Source: Chitinophagaceae bacterium UBA7600 (GTDB lineage: Bacteria > Bacteroidota > Bacteroidia > Chitinophagales > Chitinophagaceae). From it: 64,000 bases of DNA. Positions 44,867-53,265 of this stretch are shown here, piece after piece (position 1 is the first letter of the stretch; each line of letters starts with the position of its first letter). The stretch spans positions 1-64,000 of the forward strand of contig DLKC01000002.1 in NCBI GenBank assembly GCA_002478885.1. Direction: 5' to 3'. The position numbers were made by a program, and so were the translations under genes. Below the pieces are notes generated by a model. That model was not told the DNA's origin. It saw only the letters and a list, made by a program, of their open reading frames with translations, and ran no database searches.

Positions 44867-45054
44867 GAGCCCGGCCCCAACACTCGTGGCAACATCGTTG
44901 CGTCGCACTCCTATACTGCAGATCATTTATCGGCTACAGAATGTAAATCTTTGCACGTTTTGTTATGGCTATCAACTTACGGATTGAAGCTCATTAAAGC
45001 TTCGTACGTTGAAGTGAGTGACACAACGGGCGATGCCACAGGTACTGAAGCCGG
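44867..45054. repeat. Dispersed inverted repeat, copy 17 (two arms, variant right arm)
   Basis: Left arm GAGCCCGGCC through GTTGCGTCGCACTCCTATACTGCAG-like core; right arm TTGAAGTGAGTGACACAACG, then CGATGCCAC and ACTGAAGCCGG. It sits between divergent genes. Confidence 0.85.
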
Positions 45055-45111
45055 TAACATAATATTCATAATCAATCAGGATATTTGCAGCACACAAATT
45101 AATGGGCTGCA

Positions 45112-45723
45112 ATGGAAATATTAAGCGAACACACGAGAAATATACTGGGGCTTCAACTACCAACTGATCCGCGCTGGGTAAACCTTGCCGGCATTGGTCT
45201 TGCCGAAATACTTACCGACCATGCCTATTGCGAGCAAAAGGCGGCTACGAGTTGCATTACTCTTATTCAACGATACCCCGACAAAGAAAAGCTTGTTACG
45301 GAGCTTGCCCCTATTGTTACGGAAGAATGGGGCCATTTCAGGTTGGTGCTGAATGAACTGCAGAAACGCGGCCTGCAACTTGGCAAACAACGAAGAGACG
45401 AATATGTGAACAAACTGCTGGAATTTCAGCAGAAAGGCGGGAGGTTTGAAGACCGTTTTCTAGACCAACTGTTGACCATGGCGCTTATTGAAGCAAGAAG
45501 CTGTGAACGGTTCAAAAGGCTCAGCGAAGGGCTAAACGATGAGTATCTGCGTAATTTTTACCGGCGGTTTATGGAAAGCGAAGCCGGCCACTACGCACTC
45601 TTTATTGAGCTTGCTGAAACCTACATAGACAAAGAAAAAGTGAGAACGCGCTGGAAGGAGTGGCTTGTTTATGAAGCCTCCATTATGGAAAGTCTCGAAC
45701 TGCGTGGCGACCGCATTCACTGA
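45112..45723 (+). CDS. miaE: tRNA-(ms2io6A)-hydroxylase
   Basis: A 203-residue ferritin-like di-iron monooxygenase that hydroxylates the isopentenyl group of ms2i6A at position 37 of tRNAs. Seen: repeated E...ExxH iron ligands, EEWGHF and EARSCERF near residues 65 and 125, and ESEAGHYALF near 150, with the family start LxxPTDPRWxxLA. Length is normal. Single gene in front of an ATP-grasp-like gene 104 bases on. Confidence 0.92.
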   Translation: MEILSEHTRNILGLQLPTDPRWVNLAGIGLAEILTDHAYCEQKAATSCITLIQRYPDKEKLVTELAPIVTEEWGHFRLVLNELQKRGLQLGKQRRDEYVNKLLEFQQKGGRFEDRFLDQLLTMALIEARSCERFKRLSEGLNDEYLRNFYRRFMESEAGHYALFIELAETYIDKEKVRTRWKEWLVYEASIMESLELRGDRIH

Positions 45724-45827
45724 CAGTAAATATGACCGGTTGCCGGTTGATCGCAGCATATTTATTTTGATCGTCGCAGCCGGCACATAACCTGCATTGC
45801 TTATATTTAAACACAAAATATTGTTTT

Positions 45828-47024
45828 ATGGTTCCATCAATGAGAAAGTGGTTCAATGAGAATTTTAGCGAACCCGTTTACAAAGCTTACCTAGAAGCAC
45901 TGAATGCCAAACACCCCGGTGCACTTGAGTTTCGTGTTGCAGAAACCCCTGTTTTTTGCGATAAAAATTTTACCGGCAAAATGCTTTCTGCGTGCGAAAG
46001 CATCATAGACGTAGTTACGCAATACAATTTTAAAACACTTACGGCGCATGCTATACCTGCTGACATAAAGGTGCCCAATGAAAATGATCATTCGCATTTT
46101 ATTGCTTTCGATTTTGGCGTTTGCGAAAACGAACAGGGAGAACTAGAGCCGCAGCTGATAGAAATGCAGGGCTTTCCAACATTGTTTGCTTACCAGGTAT
46201 TGCATTGGGAACTTACCAAAAAATATTTTAACATCCCCGACAGTTACGATGCTTACCTGAATGACTTTACAAAAGAAACCTACCTGCAATTGCTGAAAGA
46301 AATTATCGTGGGCGACTGCGAGCCCGAAAACGTTATTTTACTCGAAGTGTTGCCACATAAGCAAAAAACTAGGGTCGATTTTTATTGCACCGAAGACTAC
46401 CTTGGCGTGCCAATCGTATGCCTTACAGAACTGGTTAAAGAAGGCAAAACACTTTATTATATCAAAGATGGAAAGAAGATTCACGTAAAAAGAATTTACA
46501 ATCGGGTGATCTTTGATGACCTGCAGCAGCAAAGTGCGGAAATACAGGAAAATGGCAAGATACTTTTCGAAGAGATGGATGTGCAATGGGTTCCACATCC
46601 CAATTGGTTTTACCGCATCAGTAAGTTTACACTACCGTATATAGACCACCCATTTGTTCCAAAAACAAGTTTTTTGAGCGACATTAAGGTCATACCGGAA
46701 GACCTGGAGAACTATGTTTTGAAGCCGTTGTTTTCATTTGCGGGCCAGGGTGTGGTGATCGATGTTACAAAAGCCGATATTGACAAGGTACAGGATCCGC
46801 AGAACTGGATACTGCAGAAGAAAGTGAAGTATGCCGACGTAATTACCACACCCGACATTCCTGCGAAGGCGGAGATCAGGCTTTTTTATTTCTGGAAAGA
46901 TGGTGAGCCAAGACCTTTCGCAACCAATAACCTGGCAAGACTGAGCAAAGGCAAAATGATAGGTGTGCGCTACAATAAAGACAAAGAATGGGTTGGTGGC
47001 AGCCTTGCCGTTTTTGAAAAATAA
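45828..47024 (+). CDS. Unrecognised protein, possibly ATP-grasp-like
   Basis: A 398-residue soluble protein I cannot place. The C-terminal third has features of an ATP-grasp domain: YVLKPLFSFAGQGVVIDV (a lysine before a Gly-rich loop), NWILQKKV (adenine-contacting stretch), AEIRLFYFWKDGEPRPFATNNLARLS (Arg/Asn-rich metal and phosphate site). Mid-protein IYNRVIFDDL and FIAFDFGVCENEQGELEPQLIEMQGFPTLFAYQ are strongly patterned but unknown to me. The order could be a circularly permuted ATP-grasp such as glutathionylspermidine-synthase types. A peptide- or amide-bond-forming role is a guess. A repeat element follows. Confidence 0.6.
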   Translation: MVPSMRKWFNENFSEPVYKAYLEALNAKHPGALEFRVAETPVFCDKNFTGKMLSACESIIDVVTQYNFKTLTAHAIPADIKVPNENDHSHFIAFDFGVCENEQGELEPQLIEMQGFPTLFAYQVLHWELTKKYFNIPDSYDAYLNDFTKETYLQLLKEIIVGDCEPENVILLEVLPHKQKTRVDFYCTEDYLGVPIVCLTELVKEGKTLYYIKDGKKIHVKRIYNRVIFDDLQQQSAEIQENGKILFEEMDVQWVPHPNWFYRISKFTLPYIDHPFVPKTSFLSDIKVIPEDLENYVLKPLFSFAGQGVVIDVTKADIDKVQDPQNWILQKKVKYADVITTPDIPAKAEIRLFYFWKDGEPRPFATNNLARLSKGKMIGVRYNKDKEWVGGSLAVFEK

Positions 47025-47053
47025 TTTATATAAGTACTGATACGTTTTTTGTT

Positions 47054-47256
47054 GACGGCATTGGTTTAAGAAGCATCACCTGTTGCGTCGCACACTTGTG
47101 CTGCAGAATATAAGTCTGCGATGCAGAAGTTTCAAATTACATGAGCATTTCTATGATAACTAAAATTGCTTTCGGGCTTTTCCATTATTGCTGATGTCCG
47201 GATTAACTGTACAAGTGTGCGACGCAAGGGACGATGCCAACTGCTGAGCAGCAGGA
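47054..47256. repeat. Dispersed inverted repeat, copy 18 (two arms)
   Basis: Left GACGGCATT...GCATCACCTGTTGCGTCG through CACACTTGTGCTGCAG-like core; right ACTGTACAAGTGTGCGACGC through CGATGCCAA. The arms pair well. It is between convergent genes and closes the signalling cluster. Confidence 0.9.
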
Positions 47257-47288
47257 CCCAAATTAACCTATTTAAATTAAAGAAGAAT

Positions 47289-48419
47289 TTATTTTAAGGC
47301 TAGGCTATCTGAAGCCTTTGTTACCTCAGGGCTATTAAGGAAGTTAGGTATTTCGAGATAAAAAGCGGTGCCTACTCCTTGCGTTGAATGAACAGATATT
47401 TCGCCACCTATTCTTGTGAGCGCCTCCTTTACAATATACAGGCCTATACCGAGGCCGTTTACAGAGTTATTGCTGCGGAAAAACATTTTGAAGATGTTGT
47501 TGAGGTGTTGGTCTAGAATGCCCACGCCATTATCTTCGATTTTTATGGTTGCTTTTTCTTCTGTGATTTTAACGGTTACCTCCACTTTTTGATTTTGCCG
47601 CTCGGGATTCTGGTATTTTACCGCGTTGGAAATAAGGTTGTCGATAATAACAGACATTCTGAACGCATCATTCACAAATGGCATCGGCTGATCGACATTG
47701 GTGATGTATTCAAGATGGGGTTTTTGCATTTTAAAAAGCCTGATACTTTCGTCGAGCAGCACATTGAAATCTATTTTAGAAAAGTCTTCATCAACCCTTA
47801 TGCTTTTGTAGTATTCGATGATCTTTTGTATGAAGGTGTCCATTTTGTTTACACACACTTCTATCATATCCATATAGCCATTAGGATCTTGTATGGAGTC
47901 TTCCATTTTGGCCAGGTTAAGGATACCCATAACGGAGGCCAGCGGCGAACGGAGATCGTGGGAGGTGCTGTAAACAAAGCGGTTGAGCTCGTCGTTGGTC
48001 TTCTCAAGTTCGGCAATTTTCCTGCTTAGTTTATCTCGTGTAACATATATTTCGTAGGCATTTTGGATGGCGTTGTTAAGTTCGATTTCATCCCAGGGCT
48101 TTCTGATGTAGCGGTAAATTTCGCCTTTGTTAATCGCATCAACAATTGCTTCGGCATCTGTATAGCCTGTAAGCAGCATACGGATGGGTTCGGGGTAAGC
48201 TTTTCTTACGATCTGGAAGAATTCGACACCTGTGGAGTTGGGCATGCGTTGGTCGGCAATGATCACATGTACTTCTTCGTTACTAAGAATGCCCATGCCT
48301 TGCGCTGCAGAATTAGCAGTGAAAATTTTATATTTTCTCCTGAATGCAGCCTGAAAAGAAATCAGGTTGTTGCTTTCATCGTCGATATAGAGGACTGCTA
48401 TTTTTTCTTCTTTTCGCAT
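47289..48419 (-). CDS. Receiver-histidine kinase hybrid (REC-HisKA-HATPase)
   Basis: A 376-residue soluble protein with a receiver domain first: DD at residues 13-14, phospho-acceptor Asp56 in IIADQRMP, Thr in LLTGYTD and Lys107 in RKPW. A short coiled coil follows, then HisKA with STSHDLRSPLASVMG (His154) and a HATPase domain with KYQNPERQN-region N box, DNGVGI and GLGIGLYIVKE. The receiver first, kinase second order suits relay: phosphorylation of the receiver would control the kinase. It starts 24 bases after the 7TMR kinase stop, in one operon. The receiver closely resembles the lone receiver at 52177. Confidence 0.92.
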   Translation of the reverse strand: MRKEEKIAVLYIDDESNNLISFQAAFRRKYKIFTANSAAQGMGILSNEEVHVIIADQRMPNSTGVEFFQIVRKAYPEPIRMLLTGYTDAEAIVDAINKGEIYRYIRKPWDEIELNNAIQNAYEIYVTRDKLSRKIAELEKTNDELNRFVYSTSHDLRSPLASVMGILNLAKMEDSIQDPNGYMDMIEVCVNKMDTFIQKIIEYYKSIRVDEDFSKIDFNVLLDESIRLFKMQKPHLEYITNVDQPMPFVNDAFRMSVIIDNLISNAVKYQNPERQNQKVEVTVKITEEKATIKIEDNGVGILDQHLNNIFKMFFRSNNSVNGLGIGLYIVKEALTRIGGEISVHSTQGVGTAFYLEIPNFLNSPEVTKASDSLALK

Positions 48420-48443
48420 TCGGGTTATTTGTCGGTTAGTTTA

Positions 48444-50630
48444 TTAAGCTTCCGGGTGAACATATGGTAAAGTTAAAATAAATTCGGCGCCTTTACCCAG
48501 CTCAGATATTATTTCAATTTTGCCTCGATGCTCCTGTATTATTTTAAAAACGATGGCCATGCCAAGGCCTGTACCTACACCAACTGATTTTGTTGTAAAA
48601 AATGGTTCGAATATTCTGTGCTTCACTTCATCGTTCATACCCGGGCCGGTATCTTTTATTTTGATGACTATCTTATCATCGTCTGTATCGGCTGTAGAAA
48701 TCATGATGTATTCTTCAGCTGCTATATCTTTCTTTTCACCAATTGCCTGAATAGCATTGTTTAGAATGTTCATTATAACCTGGTTTAGTTTACCGGGGAA
48801 ACATTCAAGCGAACCCTTTGCCTTAAAATCTTTGTCTATTCTTATATAGGGTGGCATAGTGTTTCGCACAAGTACGATAGTGGAGTTGATTCCTTCATGG
48901 ATGTTTGCTATTTTAAGTTCACTCTCGTCTAGCCTGCTGAACGTACGCAGGCCGCGCACGATTTCCGCTGTTCTTTCCGCGCCGTCTTCGATGCCTTTTA
49001 TCAACTGGCCTATTTCTGTTTTAATAAAATTCAGGTCCATCGACTCCTGTTTTTCGTAGACTTCGTTCAACTTTTCGTGCAACCCACCATTCTGCTGATC
49101 GTGCAATTGATTGTAGTCAGTAATAATATCAAACAAATCCTGGATATCAAGACTCAATGGCCTGATGTTAGACTTTACAAAATTGATAGGGTTGTTTATC
49201 TCGTGTGCAATACCCGCTGTAAGCTGACCTAATGACGCCATTTTCTCGGCTTCTACTAACTGTATCTGAGCGTCTTGTAAATCGTCCAATGCTTTAGATA
49301 GTTGGCTGTTGGTGGTCATCAATTCGTTTGTTCTTTCCGTAACCTTTTGTTCCAAAACAACATTTTGTTCCCTTATCAAGTTTTCGTTTTCCTGGGATAT
49401 CTTTAGCGCATAGGCCTGAGATTCTTCCTTTTCTTTTCTAAGAGAGTTTATCCTGTCTGCAAGCGCAGTTGAAAGCAGTATTGCCTCGATTGCTGAACCA
49501 ATATATATTGCGTAAGTAGTTAAAGTTGTGTAAGGTAGCACAGCGAAGTTTCTGAGAGAAAATACGATTATGCCAACAAGAAAAAATATCCATGCACCAA
49601 AATAAAAGTATGCCGGCTTGTATCCTTTCTTACCTACCATATAAGACACGACGATAAGTAAAACCCCGCCAGCAACACCTGAATAATTCAAAAGATCGTA
49701 GCTTAACTGATTATTACCTGAAATACCTGAAATGATTACCACGATATAAAGAAGAACGACAACCGAAAGAATGTAGATAATATTTTTGAAGTAATACCCG
49801 ATTCGGAGAAAGAATATCGAAAACAAGATGCCGGTGATACCGGCAGCCGCTGAAGTAATTGTTAACGCATACCTGTTCACCACCGGGTTCCCGGGCCAAA
49901 AATATTTGAACCCATATCCTGATATCGTTGTTTGTGCAAAACTTAGGAAAAACAAAAAGATGACATAAAACAAGTAGCTTAGATCTTTTGTAGATGCAAA
50001 TAAGAATAGGTTATACAACAGCAAGGATAGCATTATTCCAAAATACAAACCAAAGATCAAATTTTCCGAATTTGTCTTTTCGGCCAGATCGCCGGCTTTC
50101 ATTATAAACATCGGGAGCACCAAGGGATGAAAGCTATTCGCCTTGAGATAGAAAGTTGCCGTATCATCAACATGTACATTTAAGGAAAATGCAAATCCGG
50201 GCTTCGAGTTTTGCCGCATTTCATAGAGTAGATTATTGCCAGTCTGGTTAAGCTTTTCAATCTTAGCCGCATTCAGCCTATAGAGTGTTATCTCAGAAAT
50301 ATTGGGATAGTCGAGATCGAGGAACAAAGAAGAATCCGAGCTCTTATTAACAATGGTGAATTTCACCCAAACATTTCCAGGTATTATTTCGTTTCTAACT
50401 GTGATATCTTTTGACTCTGGGGTAAATTGTGCAATATTAATTATCTCTGAATCGGCATAAAGCATTTGTTTATCCTCATAGAGATAGGTAAATTTTCCAA
50501 TAGGTTGGGAGGAAGACTTGTTATCAATCGTCAATATATTTTGTTGCCCAATTGACGAGAAGGATAAAACGCACGCAAAAACAATTATTGCAGATAAGAC
50601 AATTAAAAATTTATGCTTAGTTACTGGCAT
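48444..50630 (-). CDS. 7TMR-DISM sensor histidine kinase
   Basis: A 728-residue membrane sensor. Order: signal sequence (about 8-27), periplasmic 7TMR-DISMED2-type jelly-roll domain (about 40-180; NVWVKFTIVNKSSDSSLFLDLDYPNI), seven membrane helices (about 190-395), a coiled coil (395-460; LRKEKEESQAYALKI), HisKA with GQLTAGIAHEINNPINF (His476), and HATPase with NAIQAIG, DTGPGMND and GVGTGLGMAI. 7TMR-DISM receptors are thought to sense small ligands, often carbohydrate-like. It is third gene of a four-gene operon, 19 bases after the methyltransferase-like gene. Confidence 0.93.
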   Translation of the reverse strand: MPVTKHKFLIVLSAIIVFACVLSFSSIGQQNILTIDNKSSSQPIGKFTYLYEDKQMLYADSEIINIAQFTPESKDITVRNEIIPGNVWVKFTIVNKSSDSSLFLDLDYPNISEITLYRLNAAKIEKLNQTGNNLLYEMRQNSKPGFAFSLNVHVDDTATFYLKANSFHPLVLPMFIMKAGDLAEKTNSENLIFGLYFGIMLSLLLYNLFLFASTKDLSYLFYVIFLFFLSFAQTTISGYGFKYFWPGNPVVNRYALTITSAAAGITGILFSIFFLRIGYYFKNIIYILSVVVLLYIVVIISGISGNNQLSYDLLNYSGVAGGVLLIVVSYMVGKKGYKPAYFYFGAWIFFLVGIIVFSLRNFAVLPYTTLTTYAIYIGSAIEAILLSTALADRINSLRKEKEESQAYALKISQENENLIREQNVVLEQKVTERTNELMTTNSQLSKALDDLQDAQIQLVEAEKMASLGQLTAGIAHEINNPINFVKSNIRPLSLDIQDLFDIITDYNQLHDQQNGGLHEKLNEVYEKQESMDLNFIKTEIGQLIKGIEDGAERTAEIVRGLRTFSRLDESELKIANIHEGINSTIVLVRNTMPPYIRIDKDFKAKGSLECFPGKLNQVIMNILNNAIQAIGEKKDIAAEEYIMISTADTDDDKIVIKIKDTGPGMNDEVKHRIFEPFFTTKSVGVGTGLGMAIVFKIIQEHRGKIEIISELGKGAEFILTLPYVHPEA

Positions 50631-50649
50631 TTACATTGAGATAAAACTG

Positions 50650-51291
50650 TTACCAAATAAAAGGAATCAACCTATAAGTATTTTCCTGGTATTGTTTATA
50701 GTCTGAACCAAATTTCAACGCCAATGTATTTTCCTCGACATTGATCCTGAAATAGTAAGCAATCATCATGGCAAAAAAACAGAAAAAACAGGTATAAAAA
50801 TTATTTAAGAATAGAGGACAGCCGGTTATAGAGATTAACGCTCCCAAATAGGAAGGATGCCGGACGATTTTATAAGGTCCGATCTTTATTAACTCGTGCT
50901 TGTCGATCACTTTTACTGTGGCTGTAAAATGACGTCCCAGAATATTTATCGACCATACCCGCAACACGATGCCCGTTAATAACATTCCGGCGCCGATAAA
51001 GCTCATGACATTCATTTGGCTTTTATTTGTTGTCAGATATCCCCATTCCGTTACAGATAGAAAGACACTTAATGATGAGCAGAGCAATATAATAAGAATA
51101 GAATATTTGTCGCTGCTGTGGTCGGTTTGCATTTCCTCTTTGCTGAACGACGGTTGACTCAGCCACAAAATAGCTGCAGATATCGACAATAAGATTGTTT
51201 TGAAATGAATAATAAGGTTCGCACTGAAAATTAGTGGGCCAATATTCAGAATAAGAATAGCCCCCAAAGTGAATACCATTTTTTGTTTCAT
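50650..51291 (-). CDS. ICMT/PEMT-like membrane methyltransferase
   Basis: A 213-residue integral membrane protein with about five helices. The C-terminal half has the isoprenylcysteine carboxyl methyltransferase-like signature: LGRHFTATV, LIKIGPYKIVRHPSYLGAL (cofactor loop with RHPxY), and VEENTLALKFGSDYKQYQENTYRLIPF (EE and Y...Y.iP). Bacterial relatives are membrane S-adenosylmethionine-dependent methyltransferases acting on lipids or small acids; the substrate is not known. Its ATG overlaps the stop of the acyltransferase-like gene by four bases (ATGA), so the two are translationally coupled. Confidence 0.8.
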   Translation of the reverse strand: MKQKMVFTLGAILILNIGPLIFSANLIIHFKTILLSISAAILWLSQPSFSKEEMQTDHSSDKYSILIILLCSSLSVFLSVTEWGYLTTNKSQMNVMSFIGAGMLLTGIVLRVWSINILGRHFTATVKVIDKHELIKIGPYKIVRHPSYLGALISITGCPLFLNNFYTCFFCFFAMMIAYYFRINVEENTLALKFGSDYKQYQENTYRLIPFIW

Positions 51292-52037
51292 GATGCCCTA
51301 TTATAATAGCTTAGCTTAAACTCATTGCTGTTGCTGTTTGGAATGTTCAATTCGTAATTAATTTTTACATTGACATTCTTAAAGGGTGATTTTTCAATGG
51401 TAGAACAAGTAAGATTTTCCCTGAGATAAAGCATCTTTTGTCTTTCGCGTGTGTGGGCATGTGTAAGATTCTGAACATCATCAAGAAAAACTGCTGTAGC
51501 AATTAGGTCTAATTTTGGGTAATAAAATGTGCCATTGTTTCCAACTTCAGTAAAAATTCTGCTGCCAATCCATTGATTAAAACGAACAGTTGTAGGGGAG
51601 CATAAGGAGAACATTGTTTTCAAACCTATTTGCTCAGAAATCACGACCGACACCCTTGACGGGAACAAACTACCGATGCCATATCCCGCAACTTCCACAG
51701 AATTCCAAAGGCCACAAAGTTCACCGGTACCGTTTAACGCATAGTATCGAATGTAATCATGTATTGCAGGGTCCATTTCAGCAGTCGCCTGTTCTATTGG
51801 CAGCGGCATAATGCCATCCGCAGCATGTACCCGCGCTCCACCATAAAGCCGTGTGCCATCCATTGTTTCCACCACAACGAGAAAAACTGAGGGGCTTTCC
51901 ATCCACTCGGGTGTAGAGGAAGTAACTTTAAATATCCCGTGATTCTCCAAAACCTTTTTGTGCCCTTCATAAAACTTCAGGCAGGTTTCCCGATCATCGG
52001 TTGCTCTGAAAGCGCGGATTCGTAATTCAGTTTCCAT
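51288..52037 (-). CDS. Putative GNAT-fold acyltransferase, N-acyl amino acid / autoinducer-synthase-like
   Basis: A 249-residue soluble protein. I cannot place it with certainty. Residues 1-70 read like the start of a GNAT fold (IRAFRATDDRETCLKFYEGHKKVL, then FLVVVETMDGTRLYGGARVH), followed by MPLPIEQ and GELCGLWNSVEVAGYGIGSL (residues 105-124), where ELxxLW and AGYGIG occupy the places of the acceptor strand and the pyrophosphate-binding loop. This layout resembles FeeM/LuxI-like N-acyl amino acid synthases and exosortase-associated acyltransferases. It is the first gene of the operon and is coupled to the methyltransferase-like gene, so it may make the small molecule that gene modifies. Functional assignment is inference. 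Confidence 0.5.
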   Translation of the reverse strand: METELRIRAFRATDDRETCLKFYEGHKKVLENHGIFKVTSSTPEWMESPSVFLVVVETMDGTRLYGGARVHAADGIMPLPIEQATAEMDPAIHDYIRYYALNGTGELCGLWNSVEVAGYGIGSLFPSRVSVVISEQIGLKTMFSLCSPTTVRFNQWIGSRIFTEVGNNGTFYYPKLDLIATAVFLDDVQNLTHAHTRERQKMLYLRENLTCSTIEKSPFKNVNVKINYELNIPNSNSNEFKLSYYNRAS

Positions 52038-52176
52038 GGATATAATTGGATATTAATGTATATTTAATGCAAAGTTTAATAATTATCAAATTATTTGGAA
52101 ATTTATATTAATACATATTGCAAATTAGCAAATTTATTTATCAATTGTTAAATTGCATTCAAGAAAGCAACCCAAA
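52038..52176. other. Divergent intergenic region of the signalling cluster
   Basis: About 140 very AT-rich bases between divergent genes. It carries several CAAATT motifs (near 52089, 52121 and 52129) and TTTG/CAAA half-sites on both strands, but no box pair at the 19-base spacing that I would call. Both transcripts should start here. Confidence 0.4.
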
Positions 52177-52629
52177 ATGATCAATGTCCTTTATATCGAT
52201 GATGAACCACACAATCTCACCTCTTTTCACGCTTCTTTTCGACGGGAATTTAATGTATTTACAGCAGAATCGGCTGAAGAGGGCAGAAAAATTCTTGAGC
52301 AAAAACCAATTCACGTTATTCTCAGCGATCAGCGAATGCCTAAGACAACCGGCATTGAATTTTTTGAATCCATCCTGGAGTCTTTCCCTGAACCCATAAG
52401 AATATTGATAACGGGTTATACAGACATCAATGCTGTTATTGATTCGATTAACCGGGGTCAGGTCTATAAGTATCTTACAAAGCCCTGGAATGAAGATGAT
52501 ATTAAAAATTTTATTATTAAGGCCTACGAAGTTTATAAATTGAGAAAGGAAAATGAAGAATTAACCAACAAGCTGATGGATCTGAATAAAAAACTGGAAT
52601 TTCTTGCCAGGCAAAATCTATTATCCTGA
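52177..52629 (+). CDS. Stand-alone receiver protein with coiled-coil tail
   Basis: A 150-residue response regulator with a receiver domain only: DD at residues 8-9, Asp51 in ILSDQRMP, Thr in LITGYTD and Lys in TKPWNE. After about residue 120 it ends in a coiled coil (KLRKENEELTNKLMDLNKKLEFL) with no output domain. Receiver residues match those of the operon kinase at 47289 along their whole length (YIDDExxNLxSFxAxFRR, FTAxSAxxG, DQRMPxxTGxEFF, PEPIRxLxTGYTD). I place the start at ATG 52177; an upstream TTG at 52153 is possible. Divergent from the operon, it is probably a phosphate sink or relay partner. Confidence 0.85.
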   Translation: MINVLYIDDEPHNLTSFHASFRREFNVFTAESAEEGRKILEQKPIHVILSDQRMPKTTGIEFFESILESFPEPIRILITGYTDINAVIDSINRGQVYKYLTKPWNEDDIKNFIIKAYEVYKLRKENEELTNKLMDLNKKLEFLARQNLLS

Positions 52630-52722
52630 TTCATGCCCCGCTGTCAGTAATTTGTGATTAATACGTCAGTAAAAATATAAGCTTCCACGTCAAATGATCA
52701 GTTGTCACCTATTGGGCATAAA

Positions 52723-52752
52723 TTTGTAGCTTGTCTTTCATAAAAATATTTG
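52723..52752 (+). promoter_or_regulatory. Possible thioredoxin promoter
   Basis: TTTG (52723-52726), 18 bases, AATATTTG (52745-52752), 21 bases before the ATG at 52773. Confidence 0.35.
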
Positions 52753-52772
52753 TAACAATAAAAAACGAACAA

Positions 52773-53090
52773 ATGGCTTTAGAATTCACCGATGCAAATT
52801 TTCAGAAATCCGTTCTGGAAAGCGATAAATTAACCGTGATTGATTTTTGGGCAGAATGGTGCGGCCCCTGCCGTGCTATTGGTCCTGTTATTGAAGAACT
52901 TGCAAAAGATTATACAGGAAAGGTAAATGTTGGAAAACTAAATGTTGACCATAATCCGAATGTAAGTATTAATTATGGAATTACTTCCATACCAGCTATT
53001 CTGTTCATCAAAGGCGGAAAGGTGGTCGACAAGCAAATTGGAGCCGTTCCAAAGTCTATTATTGAAAAGAAAATACAGGCGCACATCTAA
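52773..53090 (+). CDS. trxA: Thioredoxin
   Basis: A 105-residue thioredoxin with the active site WAEWCGPCRAIGPV (Cys-Gly-Pro-Cys near residues 29-32), cis-Pro loop in GITSIPAILFIKGG, and normal length. It reduces protein disulfides in the cytoplasm. Start at MALEFTDANF (52773) is standard; the longer frame to 52731 would include its promoter. A terminator follows. Confidence 0.95.
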   Translation: MALEFTDANFQKSVLESDKLTVIDFWAEWCGPCRAIGPVIEELAKDYTGKVNVGKLNVDHNPNVSINYGITSIPAILFIKGGKVVDKQIGAVPKSIIEKKIQAHI

Positions 53091-53103
53091 TGAAATCGTT
53101 TCC

Positions 53104-53131
53104 AAAAAGCCGGCCACAAAAGACCGGCTTT
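53104..53131 (+). terminator. Rho-independent terminator after thioredoxin
   Basis: Stem AAAAGCCGG/CCGGCTTTT followed by a long T run. Confidence 0.9.
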
Positions 53132-53265
53132 TTTTTGTTTGCTTTACTATGGCTTCACGTTGTTTAACCTCCGATTGCGAACAATTTATCCAAGCTAGTC
53201 AACTACAAAAAAAATTATTTGACTATCTTCATCGATATCAATAATTTTTTGTTCAATAGTTGATT

